Part shown: positions 53,932-64,000 of the stretch, in pieces | Numbering within the stretch: position 1 is the stretch's first letter | Layout: the number at the start of each line of letters is the position of its first letter | NCBI GenBank assembly: GCA_013178275.1 | Contig: JABLWZ010000019.1 | Location: forward strand, 62,001 to 126,000 | DNA: 64,000 bases | Origin: Bacillota bacterium | Lineage (GTDB): Bacteria; Bacillota; Ch66; Ch109 | Reading direction: 5' to 3' | Translations under genes and position numbers: made by a program | Notes under the pieces: generated by a model | Told to the model about the DNA's origin: nothing | Databases searched by the model: none | What the model saw: only the letters and a program-made list of their open reading frames with translations

Positions 53932-53947
53932 GGAGGGGGAATATATT
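53932..53947 (+). promoter_or_regulatory. ribosome binding site pointing to an ATT start of the SleB-like gene
   Basis: GGAGG (53932-53936) lies 8 bases before in-frame ATT 53945. The next ATG (53972) lacks an SD and would cut off the basic start of the signal peptide. Confidence 0.65.
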
Positions 53948-54709
53948 AAATCTTGTTGGGCCTTCCTCGGCATGTTGATCCTGGTTCCGATTCTGACAGT
54001 CTTCCTTTTCGCGTCAACGGCTATGGCCGCAACCTGCCAGGTCCGACCCGGCGACACCCTGTACCTGGTTTCCAAGCGGGTCAATACCACGGTTACCGCG
54101 TTGAAGATGGTGAACCACCTGTCTTCAGAGATAATTTACCCGGGACAGTCGCTCGAGATACCTTTGTCTTACCAGGTCCGGCCCGGCGAAAGCTGGTACC
54201 TGATCGGGAAAAAATACGGTTTATCCCCGGATCAGTTGAAGCGGGCCAACGAAACCGGCAGCAACAGCCTGTATGCGGGTCAGACGATCACTATCCCGAT
54301 CAAGGGCGGCAGTTCCAGCCCTTCCACAGCAGCACCGAGCCGCGGTTCCAGCTACAGTCGTGAGGACACCAGCCTTTTGGCCCGTTTGATAAACGGCGAG
54401 GCGAGAGGGGAACCTTACGTCGGACAGGTCGCGGTCGGGGCGGTAGTGCTGAACCGTGCCAAAAACGGCAGGTTTCCAGGAAGCATCAACGGTGTCGTCT
54501 TCCAGCCCGGGGCTTTTACAGCGGTTGACGATGGACAGATCTGGCTCTCCGTAACCGACTCGTGCATGAAAGCGGCCGCGGCCGCCCTTAGCGGGTGGGA
54601 CCCCAGTGGGGGAGCGATATACTACTACAACCCCTGGACCGCTACCAACCAATGGATTAGGACCCGCCCGGTGACCGTTAAGATCGGAAATCACATCTTC
54701 GCTAAGTAG
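53945..54709 (+). CDS. LysM-domain cell-wall hydrolase, SleB/CwlJ type
   Basis: A 254-residue secreted protein. From ATT 53945 the signal peptide is MKSCWAFLGMLILVPILTVFLFASTAMA. Two LysM domains follow (CQVRPGDTLYLVSKRVNTTVTALKMVN... and YQVRPGESWYLIGKKYGLSPDQLKRAN...), then a Ser-rich linker and a Hydrolase_2 domain (LLARLINGEARGEPYVGQVAVGAVVLNRAKNGRFPGSINGVVFQPGAFTAV...YYYNP). The Glu in NGEARGE is the expected catalytic residue. SleB/CwlJ enzymes open spore cortex with muramic lactam during germination; LysM replaces the usual PG-binding domain. It is transcribed away from the SLH gene. Confidence 0.88.
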   Translation: MKSCWAFLGMLILVPILTVFLFASTAMAATCQVRPGDTLYLVSKRVNTTVTALKMVNHLSSEIIYPGQSLEIPLSYQVRPGESWYLIGKKYGLSPDQLKRANETGSNSLYAGQTITIPIKGGSSSPSTAAPSRGSSYSREDTSLLARLINGEARGEPYVGQVAVGAVVLNRAKNGRFPGSINGVVFQPGAFTAVDDGQIWLSVTDSCMKAAAAALSGWDPSGGAIYYYNPWTATNQWIRTRPVTVKIGNHIFAK

Positions 54710-54723
54710 CCATACATACCTTT

Positions 54724-54760
54724 AAAAGCTGAGAACCATGAGGTTCTCAGCTTTTTATTT
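54724..54760 (+). terminator. intrinsic terminator of the SleB-like gene
   Basis: AAAAGCTGAGAACC and GGTTCTCAGCTTTT form a 14-bp stem with an ATGA loop, followed by TATTTT. Confidence 0.92.
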
Positions 54761-54887
54761 TGAGGCCCGGCCGATTATCACCCTTAAGCGGGAGCTTTTG
54801 TAATCGTTTTTTATATTCTAGGTACTGTTTTAATTTTCCTCTCGTGTTTTCACTAAATCGATATTTTATTCATTACTCGACTCCTTT

Positions 54888-54916
54888 TTGATTATTCCGT
54901 CCGGGTACAATATAAT
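54888..54916 (+). promoter_or_regulatory. sigma-A promoter of miaB-mutS
   Basis: TTGATT (54888-54893) and TATAAT (54911-54916) with a 17-base spacer, 39 bases before the miaB start. Confidence 0.75.
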
Positions 54917-54954
54917 TAGGATGAGTTTTTAGAGAATTTTGGAGCTGATATCGA

Positions 54955-56277
54955 TTGCCTAAAAAATACCTGCTTCTGACCTACGGCTGTCAGATGAACG
55001 AGAGGGACTCGGAGACCATCGCCGGGATACTGGAAGTCCTGGGGTACCGGCCCGCAGACAACAAGGACGACGTCGATCTGGTCATACTGAATACCTGCAG
55101 CGTCCGACAGACCACCGAAAACCGCATCTTCGGCAAGCTGGGCGAGCTGAAGCAGTTTAAACGGCTGAACCCGGACGCCGTTCTCGCGGTATCGGGCTGT
55201 ATGGCCCAGCAGCCGGGGATACTGGACAAGATGAACCGCCTGGCTCCGCACGTGGACCTGGTCCTGGGGACCCACAACCTGCACCGGCTCCAGGAACTCC
55301 TGGCCCGGGTGAACTCAGGGGAGAAGGTGCGGGAGGTCTGGGAGCACGAGGGGGAGATCGTTGAAGAACTCCCCGCTGTCCGCGGCTCAGGAATCCGGGC
55401 CTATGTAAACATCATGTACGGCTGCGACAACTTCTGCTCCTACTGCATCGTCCCTTACGTGCGGGGGAGGGAGAGGAGCCGCGACCCGGAGGAGATCGTC
55501 AGGGAGGTCGACGGCTTGATCCAGCGGGGGTTTAAGGAGATTATGCTGCTGGGGCAGAATGTAAACTCCTACGGCAAGGGGCTCTGCGCCGGCATTGGAT
55601 TCGCGGGGCTGCTGCGGGAGCTGGACGGGCTGGAGGGTGAGTTCCGCATCCGCTACATGACCTCTCACCCCAAGGACTTCTCCCTGGACATCGTCGATGC
55701 GGTGGCCGGCTCCCGGCACATATGCGAGCACTTTCACCTCCCGGTGCAGGCGGGGAGCAACCGCGTACTGAAGCGGATGAACCGTCACTACAACCGGGAG
55801 GCTTACATGGACCTGATCAGTCAGGTCCGCGAGCGAGTCCCCGGGGCCAGCGTCACCACCGACATCATCGTCGGTTTCCCGGGTGAGGACGAGGCCGACT
55901 TCGCCGACACCATGGACCTGATAGAAAAGATGCGTTTCGACGCCGCCTACACCTTCGTCTACTCCCCGCGTGCCGGCACCCCGGCCGCCAGGCTGGAGGA
56001 CGCGGTTCCCCCGAAGGACAAAAAAGAAAACCTGGCCCGCCTGATGAATGCGCAGAACCGCATCAGCCTGGAGCTTAACCGTGAACTGGAGGGTAAAACC
56101 CTGGAGGTCCTGGTTGAGGGTGGGAGCCGCACCAACCCCAAGACCCTGAGCGGCCGGACCCGGACCAACAAGATCGTGCTGTTCGAGGGCCCCCCGGAGC
56201 TTGCCGGCCGTCTGGTGGACGTGATAATAACCGAGGCGCGGACCTGGACCCTTTTCGGTTCGCTCCCTCCCAAATGA
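54955..56277 (+). CDS. miaB: tRNA-2-methylthio-N6-dimethylallyladenosine synthase
   Basis: A 440-residue radical SAM methylthiotransferase modifying A37 of tRNAs that read UNN codons. UPF0004 cysteines are in LTYGCQMNERDSE, NTCSVR and SGCMAQ; the radical SAM motif is YGCDNFCSYCIVPYVRGRERSR, typical of MiaB; a C-terminal TRAM domain follows. The start is TTG 54955 after GGAG. It is followed by mutS after 51 bases; miaB-mutS-mutL linkage is common in Bacillota. Confidence 0.97.
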   Translation: MPKKYLLLTYGCQMNERDSETIAGILEVLGYRPADNKDDVDLVILNTCSVRQTTENRIFGKLGELKQFKRLNPDAVLAVSGCMAQQPGILDKMNRLAPHVDLVLGTHNLHRLQELLARVNSGEKVREVWEHEGEIVEELPAVRGSGIRAYVNIMYGCDNFCSYCIVPYVRGRERSRDPEEIVREVDGLIQRGFKEIMLLGQNVNSYGKGLCAGIGFAGLLRELDGLEGEFRIRYMTSHPKDFSLDIVDAVAGSRHICEHFHLPVQAGSNRVLKRMNRHYNREAYMDLISQVRERVPGASVTTDIIVGFPGEDEADFADTMDLIEKMRFDAAYTFVYSPRAGTPAARLEDAVPPKDKKENLARLMNAQNRISLELNRELEGKTLEVLVEGGSRTNPKTLSGRTRTNKIVLFEGPPELAGRLVDVIITEARTWTLFGSLPPK

Positions 56278-56328
56278 TGGTTCTCGTGCTATAATTACTT
56301 AAGCTTAACTTGTGCAGGGACTGATGAT

Positions 56329-59025
<2,697 letters not shown>

Positions 59026-59053
59026 GGCGTGCTATTTGAAAGGCGGTGAAGCG

Positions 59054-60766
59054 ATGTTAATTGGTATTGATGTGGGGGGTACTTTTACAGACGCGGCCCT
59101 GATCCAGGAGGGTCAGGTGAAGAAGTGGTCCAAGATTCCCACCCGCCCCGAGATTCTCTCCTCGCTGCTGGAAGCCCTGGACCAGGTGACAGAGGGGATA
59201 GACCCTGGGGACATCAGCCGGGTCGCCCTGAGCACCACCCTGATCACCAACCTGATAGCCGAAAACCGGTCTGACCCGGTCGGGCTGATCGCCATACCGG
59301 GACCGGGCGCCAACCCGCACGACTTTCCGGTGTTCGAAGAAGCCAGCATCATCAACGGGGCGATCGACTACCGGGGCCGGGAGACCCAGCCCCTGGATAT
59401 GCTGGAGGTAAAAACCGCCCTGCGCAGCTGCGAACTGAACGGGCTGCGGAAGGTTGCGGTGGTCGGCAAGTTCTCGGTCCGCAACAACCGCCACGAACAG
59501 CAGATCGCCCAGCTGGCGGAAAAGGAGTTTCCCCAGCTCGAACTGGAGCTTGGGCACCGTGCCGCCGGGCAGCTGAACTTCCCGCGCCGCGCCGCCACCT
59601 GCCTCCTCACCGCCGCCACCCGGGCGTCCTTCTCGAACTTCTCCGAGCAGGTTCGTACTGCGCTGAAAGAACGGGGCGTCAAGGCCCCGGTTTATATCTT
59701 GAAGGCTGACGGAGGGACCCTCCCGCTGGCCAACGCGGTCTCCTCGCCGGTAGAAACCATCTTCTCGGGACCGGCCGCCAGCACCATGGGGGTCATCGCG
59801 CTAACCACCCCGGGCCAGACCTCGGTAGTGGTGGATGTGGGAGGCACAACCACCGACCTGGCGTTGATCCTTTCTGGCAGGCCCCTGCTGTCGTCGAAGG
59901 GGGTCAGGATAAACCAGAACCTGACCCAGGTCCGGGGATTCGCTGTGAAATCGGTCGCGCTCGGGGGCGACAGCCAGGTCATGGTGGTGAACTCCCGGGT
60001 CAAGCTATCTCCGCAGCGGGCGGGGGTCGCCATGTGCCTGGGAGGACCCGAACCAACTCCCACCGACGCGCTGCGGCTGCTGGGGCTCACCGACCTGGGC
60101 GACCTGTCCCTGGCCCAGGCGGCCATGGAGAAGGTGGCTGACCAGCTGGGTGCCAAGTTATCCGCCGTGGAAGCCGCGGGCGAGGTCGTCAACCAGGTCA
60201 TCGAAACCCTGTCCGCCGAGATAAACGAGATGTTCCTGGAATGGGAACAGGAACCCGCTTACCGGGTCTGGGAGGTCATGCAGAAGGAGAAGGTCAAGCC
60301 CCAGAACGTGGTCGGAGTCGGCGGTTCCGCTCCCGCCCTGGTTCCCCTGGTGGCCAAGGAGATTGGCTGCCGCTCCCTGATCCCGCCCTACGCACCGGTA
60401 GCCAACGCGATCGGGGCGGCGGTCGCCCGTCCGACCATCTCCGCCTCTCTGCGCGCCGACACCGAGACCGGGGTCTGCACCATGGCGGAGGGCGGTTACC
60501 AGCATACCCTGCGGCCGGGAGAGAAGGAGAAGTTTCACCTGGATCAGGCCGAATCGCTGGCCCGGGTGCTGCTGGAGGAAAAGGCTGTGAGTATAGGACT
60601 GGGTGATTATCGAAGCGAGGCTGAGGTCACCCACCGCGAGGTCTTCAACGTCATCCGGGGATGGAGCCGGGCCGGCCGGATCATCGACATCAGCATCCAG
60701 GTGACCTCGGGACTGATCCCGGAGTGGAAGACCCCGGCGGAAGAAAAGGAGGGGGGACCGGCATGA
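59054..60766 (+). CDS. hydantoinase A/oxoprolinase-like ATPase
   Basis: A 570-residue protein of the hydantoinase/oxoprolinase (HyuA) family with an ASKHA-type ATPase fold. It has LIGIDVGGTFTDAALI at the N terminus, LSTTLITNLIAE, the central VVVDVGGTTTDLALIL, and VVGVGGSAPALVPLVAKEIG near the end. It is shorter than true HyuA (about 690-720 residues), and no HyuB partner is nearby. Known relatives hydrolyse or carboxylate small cyclic amides and ketones using ATP; no substrate can be given. ATG 59054 follows AAAGGCGGTGA. Its stop overlaps the HDAC-like gene by four bases, so the two proteins probably act together. Confidence 0.85.
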   Translation: MLIGIDVGGTFTDAALIQEGQVKKWSKIPTRPEILSSLLEALDQVTEGIDPGDISRVALSTTLITNLIAENRSDPVGLIAIPGPGANPHDFPVFEEASIINGAIDYRGRETQPLDMLEVKTALRSCELNGLRKVAVVGKFSVRNNRHEQQIAQLAEKEFPQLELELGHRAAGQLNFPRRAATCLLTAATRASFSNFSEQVRTALKERGVKAPVYILKADGGTLPLANAVSSPVETIFSGPAASTMGVIALTTPGQTSVVVDVGGTTTDLALILSGRPLLSSKGVRINQNLTQVRGFAVKSVALGGDSQVMVVNSRVKLSPQRAGVAMCLGGPEPTPTDALRLLGLTDLGDLSLAQAAMEKVADQLGAKLSAVEAAGEVVNQVIETLSAEINEMFLEWEQEPAYRVWEVMQKEKVKPQNVVGVGGSAPALVPLVAKEIGCRSLIPPYAPVANAIGAAVARPTISASLRADTETGVCTMAEGGYQHTLRPGEKEKFHLDQAESLARVLLEEKAVSIGLGDYRSEAEVTHREVFNVIRGWSRAGRIIDISIQVTSGLIPEWKTPAEEKEGGPA

Positions 60767-62166
60767 GCAGTCTCTTGAAGCCATGGAAACAGAGAAGGTT
60801 CAGCGGGGAGGAAAACGGAGGCCGCACCGGCCTGGTCTTCTTCCCGGCGTTCGACTGGGCGATCTCTCCGACCCATCCAGAAAGGGAGGAGCGGCTGCTC
60901 TACACCAAGGACCAGATCTTCGAGGAGGGCCTGATGGACCTTCCCCAGGTCATAGAGTACAAGGCCGGGGTGGCCGCCAAAAAGGACATCGCCCGGGTCC
61001 ATTTCTGCGTCCCCGATGTCCGCAGCCAGATCACCGACGCCCACCTGATAGCTGTAGGCGGGGCTCTGGTCCTGGCCGACGCCTTCATGCTGGGCGAGGT
61101 TAACAACGCCTTCGCGCTGGTCAGGCCCCCGGGACACCACGCCATGCAGGTGGTCCACGGAAACCGGGGCTTCTGCAACATCAACAACGAGGCGATAATG
61201 GTCGAGTACCTGAGGCACCACTACGGCATCCGGCGGATAGCCATCGTCGACACCGACGTACACCACGGGGACGGCACCCAGGAGATATTCTACCACGACC
61301 CCGACGTCCTGTTCATATCCTTTCACCAGGACGGCCGGACGCTCTACCCCGGCTCCGGTTTCATCAACGAGTTCGGCGGGCCGGGAGCCATCGGCTCGAC
61401 GGTGAACATCCCGCTCCCGCCAGGGACCACCGACGCGGGCATCCACTACGTCCTGGACAACCTGGTCATGCCCATGCTGAAAGAGTTCGACCCCGACCTG
61501 GTGGTGAATTCTGCGGGCCAGGACAATCACTTCACCGACCCCCTGGCCAACATGGCCTGGACCGCTGGCGGCTACGCCCTCTTGAACCAGAAGCTGCACC
61601 CCGACATCGCGGTGCTGGAGGGAGGTTACGCGGTAGAGACCGCGCTCCCCTACGTGAACACCGGGATAATCCTGGCCATGGCCGGTCTCGACTACTCCTG
61701 GGTCAAGGAGCCGGAGCTGATGTCGAACCGCCGTTCATCGAGCGACAGCGTAAGTTCCCAGGTCAAAAAGGTGGTCGAGGACATCCAGAAGCTCTGGGAG
61801 TCCAGAAAAGAGTTGGGAGCGGCGATGCGTGAAAAGGTAGGCAGCATGTACTTCCAGGAAAAACGGATCTACTACGATACCGACAACATCTCCGAGGAGC
61901 AGAAAGTCTGGGTCCGCATCTGCGAGCGGTGCCCCGGCTACATGAAGATACAGTCCCGGGCCTATCCCGGGCACGGGAGTTTCGGCCAGATACTGGGGAT
62001 CTCGGTGTCTAAGTACGCCTGCCCCCACTGTCAGGAAGAGGGGACGGCAGCTTACCAGGAGGCCAAGGAGAATCAGAGGAACACCGATTACCTGTACCTC
62101 CAGGATAAATCGACCGAGACCTACTTCAGGTATGACACCGAGATAAAACGCGAGGAAAAGTACTAG
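60763..62166 (+). CDS. histone-deacetylase/AcuC-superfamily hydrolase with C-terminal zinc-ribbon-like tail
   Basis: A 467-residue zinc deacetylase-fold protein. Catalytic segments are LVRPPGHHAM (tandem His), FCNINNEA, IVDTDVHHGDGTQEIFY (Asp and His ligands), FISFHQDG and SAGQDNHFTDPLANMAW. The fold acts on acetyl-lysine, acetyl-polyamines or amides. Residues about 330-467 form an added tail with CERC and CPHC pairs about 40 residues apart that may bind zinc. ATG 60763 overlaps the previous stop (ATGA); the ORF-track start 60661 lies inside the hydantoinase gene. Coupled expression suggests both act on one amide-like compound, or on a shared protein target. Confidence 0.85.
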   Translation: MSSLLKPWKQRRFSGEENGGRTGLVFFPAFDWAISPTHPEREERLLYTKDQIFEEGLMDLPQVIEYKAGVAAKKDIARVHFCVPDVRSQITDAHLIAVGGALVLADAFMLGEVNNAFALVRPPGHHAMQVVHGNRGFCNINNEAIMVEYLRHHYGIRRIAIVDTDVHHGDGTQEIFYHDPDVLFISFHQDGRTLYPGSGFINEFGGPGAIGSTVNIPLPPGTTDAGIHYVLDNLVMPMLKEFDPDLVVNSAGQDNHFTDPLANMAWTAGGYALLNQKLHPDIAVLEGGYAVETALPYVNTGIILAMAGLDYSWVKEPELMSNRRSSSDSVSSQVKKVVEDIQKLWESRKELGAAMREKVGSMYFQEKRIYYDTDNISEEQKVWVRICERCPGYMKIQSRAYPGHGSFGQILGISVSKYACPHCQEEGTAAYQEAKENQRNTDYLYLQDKSTETYFRYDTEIKREEKY

Positions 62167-62187
62167 TCCAGGATTCTCTGATTTACA

Positions 62188-62203
62188 GGGGGGATAACCT
62201 ATC
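62188..62203 (+). promoter_or_regulatory. ribosome binding site pointing to an ATC start of mutL
   Basis: GGGGGG (62188-62193) lies 7 bases before ATC 62201. An in-frame TAA (62195-62197) excludes any earlier start, and no ATG/GTG/TTG occurs before the essential ATPase motif I. Confidence 0.7.
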
Positions 62204-64000
62204 AAGCGCGCTCAGATCGCACTTTTAGACCGGGACACGGTAGCCCAGATAGCCGCGGGTGAGGTGATAGAACGTCCCGCCTCGGTCCTGAAGGAGTTGA
62301 TCGAAAACTCACTGGACGCTGGCTGCACCCAAATCGACGTGGACCTGCTGGACGGCGGCTTCAAGCTGATCCGGGTCAGGGACAACGGCTGGGGCATGTC
62401 GGAAGCGGACCTGCTTATGGCGGTGGAGCGTCATGCCACCAGCAAGATCAGGTCCGCCAGCGACCTCTGGCATATACAGACCTTCGGTTTTCGGGGGGAA
62501 GCCCTGCCCAGCATCGCCGCGGTATCGCGGCTGGAGATCGTCAGCCGCGAGAATGATTCTCCTTCCGCCACCCGTCTGTCCCAGGAGGCTAGCCAGCCTT
62601 TAAGGATTGAACCCGCGGGAGCTCCGGCGGGAACCACCGTGACCGTCAGGGATATCTTCTACAACACCCCGGCCCGCCGCAAGTTCCAAAAGTCACCGGC
62701 GGCCGAAAACACCGCTGCGGTCGACCTGGTTACCCGCCTGGCGCTGGCCAACCCGCAGGTGGCTTTTCGTCTGCGCCTGGGTGACCGTTTGGCCCTCCAG
62801 ACCAGCGGGAATAATAGCCTGATAGAGGTTATCGCTGGTGTCTACGGCGCGGACACGGCGCGGCAGATGCTGCCGGTCGGGGGAGACGGGGTGACCGGCT
62901 ACATCTCGCCGCCCGGCCTCACCCGCAACAACCGCCAGCGCCAGACCTTCATCGTCAACCGCCGTTATATCCACAGCCGGCTGCTGGGTTTCGCGGTCGA
63001 TGACGCGTACCGGGGCAGAGTGCCCGGCCACCGGTTCCCCATGGTGGTCCTGCACCTGGAGATCGATCCCGCCCTGCTGGACGTGAACGTCCATCCCTCC
63101 AAGCTGGAGGTCCGCTTCCGCGAGGAGGCCGAGACCCGTTCCCTGGTGCAGCGCGCCCTGTCCCGGACCCTGGGGGTGCAGCGGGGGATAAGCTCATTGA
63201 CCCCGCAAAGGTGGACCGTCTGGCCGAGCATGGAGGACCTGAAGGGATCCATCCCCGACTCCGAAGCCGGAGCGGCTGCACCAAAGGCGGCCCGGCCTGA
63301 GGGTGGTGAGGCGATCGCCTTCAAGTGGCCGGATCGGGTCTTTGAGAAGACGCCCGCCTATCCCGAGGCAGAGCCCGAAGAGGTGGCGCTGCCAGCGCCG
63401 GCCGAGGATTCGCTTCCGTCGGTGCCGGCCGAAGAAGCGAAGGTTTCGGTGAGCAGCTTCCATGACCTGGTGCTGTTGGGCCAGCTCGACAACACCTACC
63501 TGGTCGCGGAGGGGGGCGGAGATCTGTACCTGATCGACCAGCACGCCGCCCACGAAAGGATACTCTTCGAGCAGATAATGGACTCGCTGCAGGACCACCC
63601 CAACTGGAGCCAGCCGCTGCTCTTTCCCGAGGTGGTCGAACTGTCCCCGGACGAGAAGGAGAGCCTGGTGCAGTCGATACTGGTCTTCCGCGAGCTGGGT
63701 TTTATCGTCGAGGACTTCGGCAGCGGTTCGCTGCTGCTCAGAAGCGTACCGTCGATCATCGGCTCCGATGCCCGTGAGACCTTCCTGGACCTGATCGGCA
63801 TCCTGGGGAAGACGGCCCCGAACGCCCGGGACGGTCAGCTGCTGGAGCGCCTGGCCATGAAACTGTCCTGCCGGCAGGCGATCAAGGCGGGACAGAAACT
63901 TGAACGCGGGGAGATGGAGGCGCTGCTGGTCAGCCTGGAAAAGGCCCGGCAGCCTATGTCCTGCCCGCACGGGCGTCCTTCGGCGATCCTTTTTAAAAAG
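62201..64000 (+). CDS. mutL: DNA mismatch repair protein MutL, 3' end beyond window
   Basis: At least 600 codons of MutL. The GHKL ATPase begins LLDRDTVAQIAAGEVIERPASVLKELIENSLDAG, then VRDNGWGMS and HATSKI...TFGFRGEALPSIAAVS. A transducer domain and a Pro/Ala/Glu-rich linker follow (about residues 340-415). The C-terminal domain has the endonuclease motif DQHAAHERILFE and CPHGRPSAILF just before the edge. This is the nicking MutL type used by bacteria without MutH. The ORF track misses it because it has no stop in the window. Translation appears to start at ATC 62201 (MKRAQIALLDRDT). Confidence 0.95.
   Translation, partial: MKRAQIALLDRDTVAQIAAGEVIERPASVLKELIENSLDAGCTQIDVDLLDGGFKLIRVRDNGWGMSEADLLMAVERHATSKIRSASDLWHIQTFGFRGEALPSIAAVSRLEIVSRENDSPSATRLSQEASQPLRIEPAGAPAGTTVTVRDIFYNTPARRKFQKSPAAENTAAVDLVTRLALANPQVAFRLRLGDRLALQTSGNNSLIEVIAGVYGADTARQMLPVGGDGVTGYISPPGLTRNNRQRQTFIVNRRYIHSRLLGFAVDDAYRGRVPGHRFPMVVLHLEIDPALLDVNVHPSKLEVRFREEAETRSLVQRALSRTLGVQRGISSLTPQRWTVWPSMEDLKGSIPDSEAGAAAPKAARPEGGEAIAFKWPDRVFEKTPAYPEAEPEEVALPAPAEDSLPSVPAEEAKVSVSSFHDLVLLGQLDNTYLVAEGGGDLYLIDQHAAHERILFEQIMDSLQDHPNWSQPLLFPEVVELSPDEKESLVQSILVFRELGFIVEDFGSGSLLLRSVPSIIGSDARETFLDLIGILGKTAPNARDGQLLERLAMKLSCRQAIKAGQKLERGEMEALLVSLEKARQPMSCPHGRPSAILFKK

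Noticed and set aside
60661-60762. N-terminal extension of the HDAC-like protein
   Set aside because: It would overlap the hydantoinase gene by about 100 bases; ATG 60763 in an ATGA overlap is the natural start.

Overview
The window looks like a chromosomal segment of an anaerobic, spore-forming Bacillota (Clostridia), most like the Syntrophomonadaceae or relatives. Three signals support this. First, etfB-etfA is followed by a membrane-bound EtfAB:quinone oxidoreductase-type FeS protein and a thiolase, the signature of syntrophic fatty-acid oxidisers. Second, heme is made by the siroheme (Ahb) route. Third, there are many sporulation genes: dipicolinate synthase, SpoVS, an SASP, Spo0E-like, YlmC/YmxH-like, a SleB-like hydrolase, SpoIIIE/FtsK and TepA. 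Coding DNA is GC-rich, spacers are AT-rich, and TTG/GTG starts are common. This assignment is inference; no rRNA lies in the window.

Layout. 1-3.4 kb: end of a radical SAM heme enzyme, then ahbA, ahbB, hemL and an orphan cheR. 3.6-4.5 kb: heme O synthase. 5.0-11.6 kb: electron-transfer/beta-oxidation cluster (etfB, etfA, membrane FeS oxidoreductase, a decayed interval, an acyl-CoA dehydrogenase pseudogene, thiolase). 11.7-15.8 kb: coaD, a membrane protein, tRNA-Leu(CAG), a D,D-carboxypeptidase and an M16 peptidase. 16.0-25.3 kb: sporulation, diaminopimelate and dipicolinate genes, then RNase J, a 650-base non-coding structured interval, TepA and YlzJ-like. 25.6-36.3 kb: ftsK/spoIIIE, an HTH-PfkB-like protein, selU, rodZ, rimO, pgsA, a mini-FtsH with a membrane partner, pncC and thpR. 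36.2-43.5 kb: SOS-type recA, a putative small RNA, rny, a hypothetical gene, ymdB, spoVS, an M19 dipeptidase, a PHP phosphoesterase and a coiled-coil protein. 43.6-45.0 kb: an apparently complete IS110-family element with a readable bridge RNA. 45.2-54.7 kb: NlpC/P60, guaB, small genes including a probable selenoprotein and an SASP on the minus strand, a radical SAM protein, DegV, DUF47, an SLH/DUF4855 protein and a LysM-SleB protein. 54.9-64 kb: miaB, mutS, a hydantoinase-like/HDAC-like pair, and mutL running off the end.

Main discoveries. (1) The IS110 element has a promoter that forms only at its circular junction, and a bridge RNA whose four guide segments can be matched by eye to its own ends and to the insertion site. 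(2) Two candidate structured RNAs are supported by terminators: one between rnj and tepA (minus strand), and one between recA and rny with its own promoter. (3) At least five genes appear to start at AUU or AUC codons placed behind strong Shine-Dalgarno sequences. (4) A CxxU redox protein missed by the ORF track sits in the same window as the selenium gene selU. Everything was read by eye; nothing was checked against a database.
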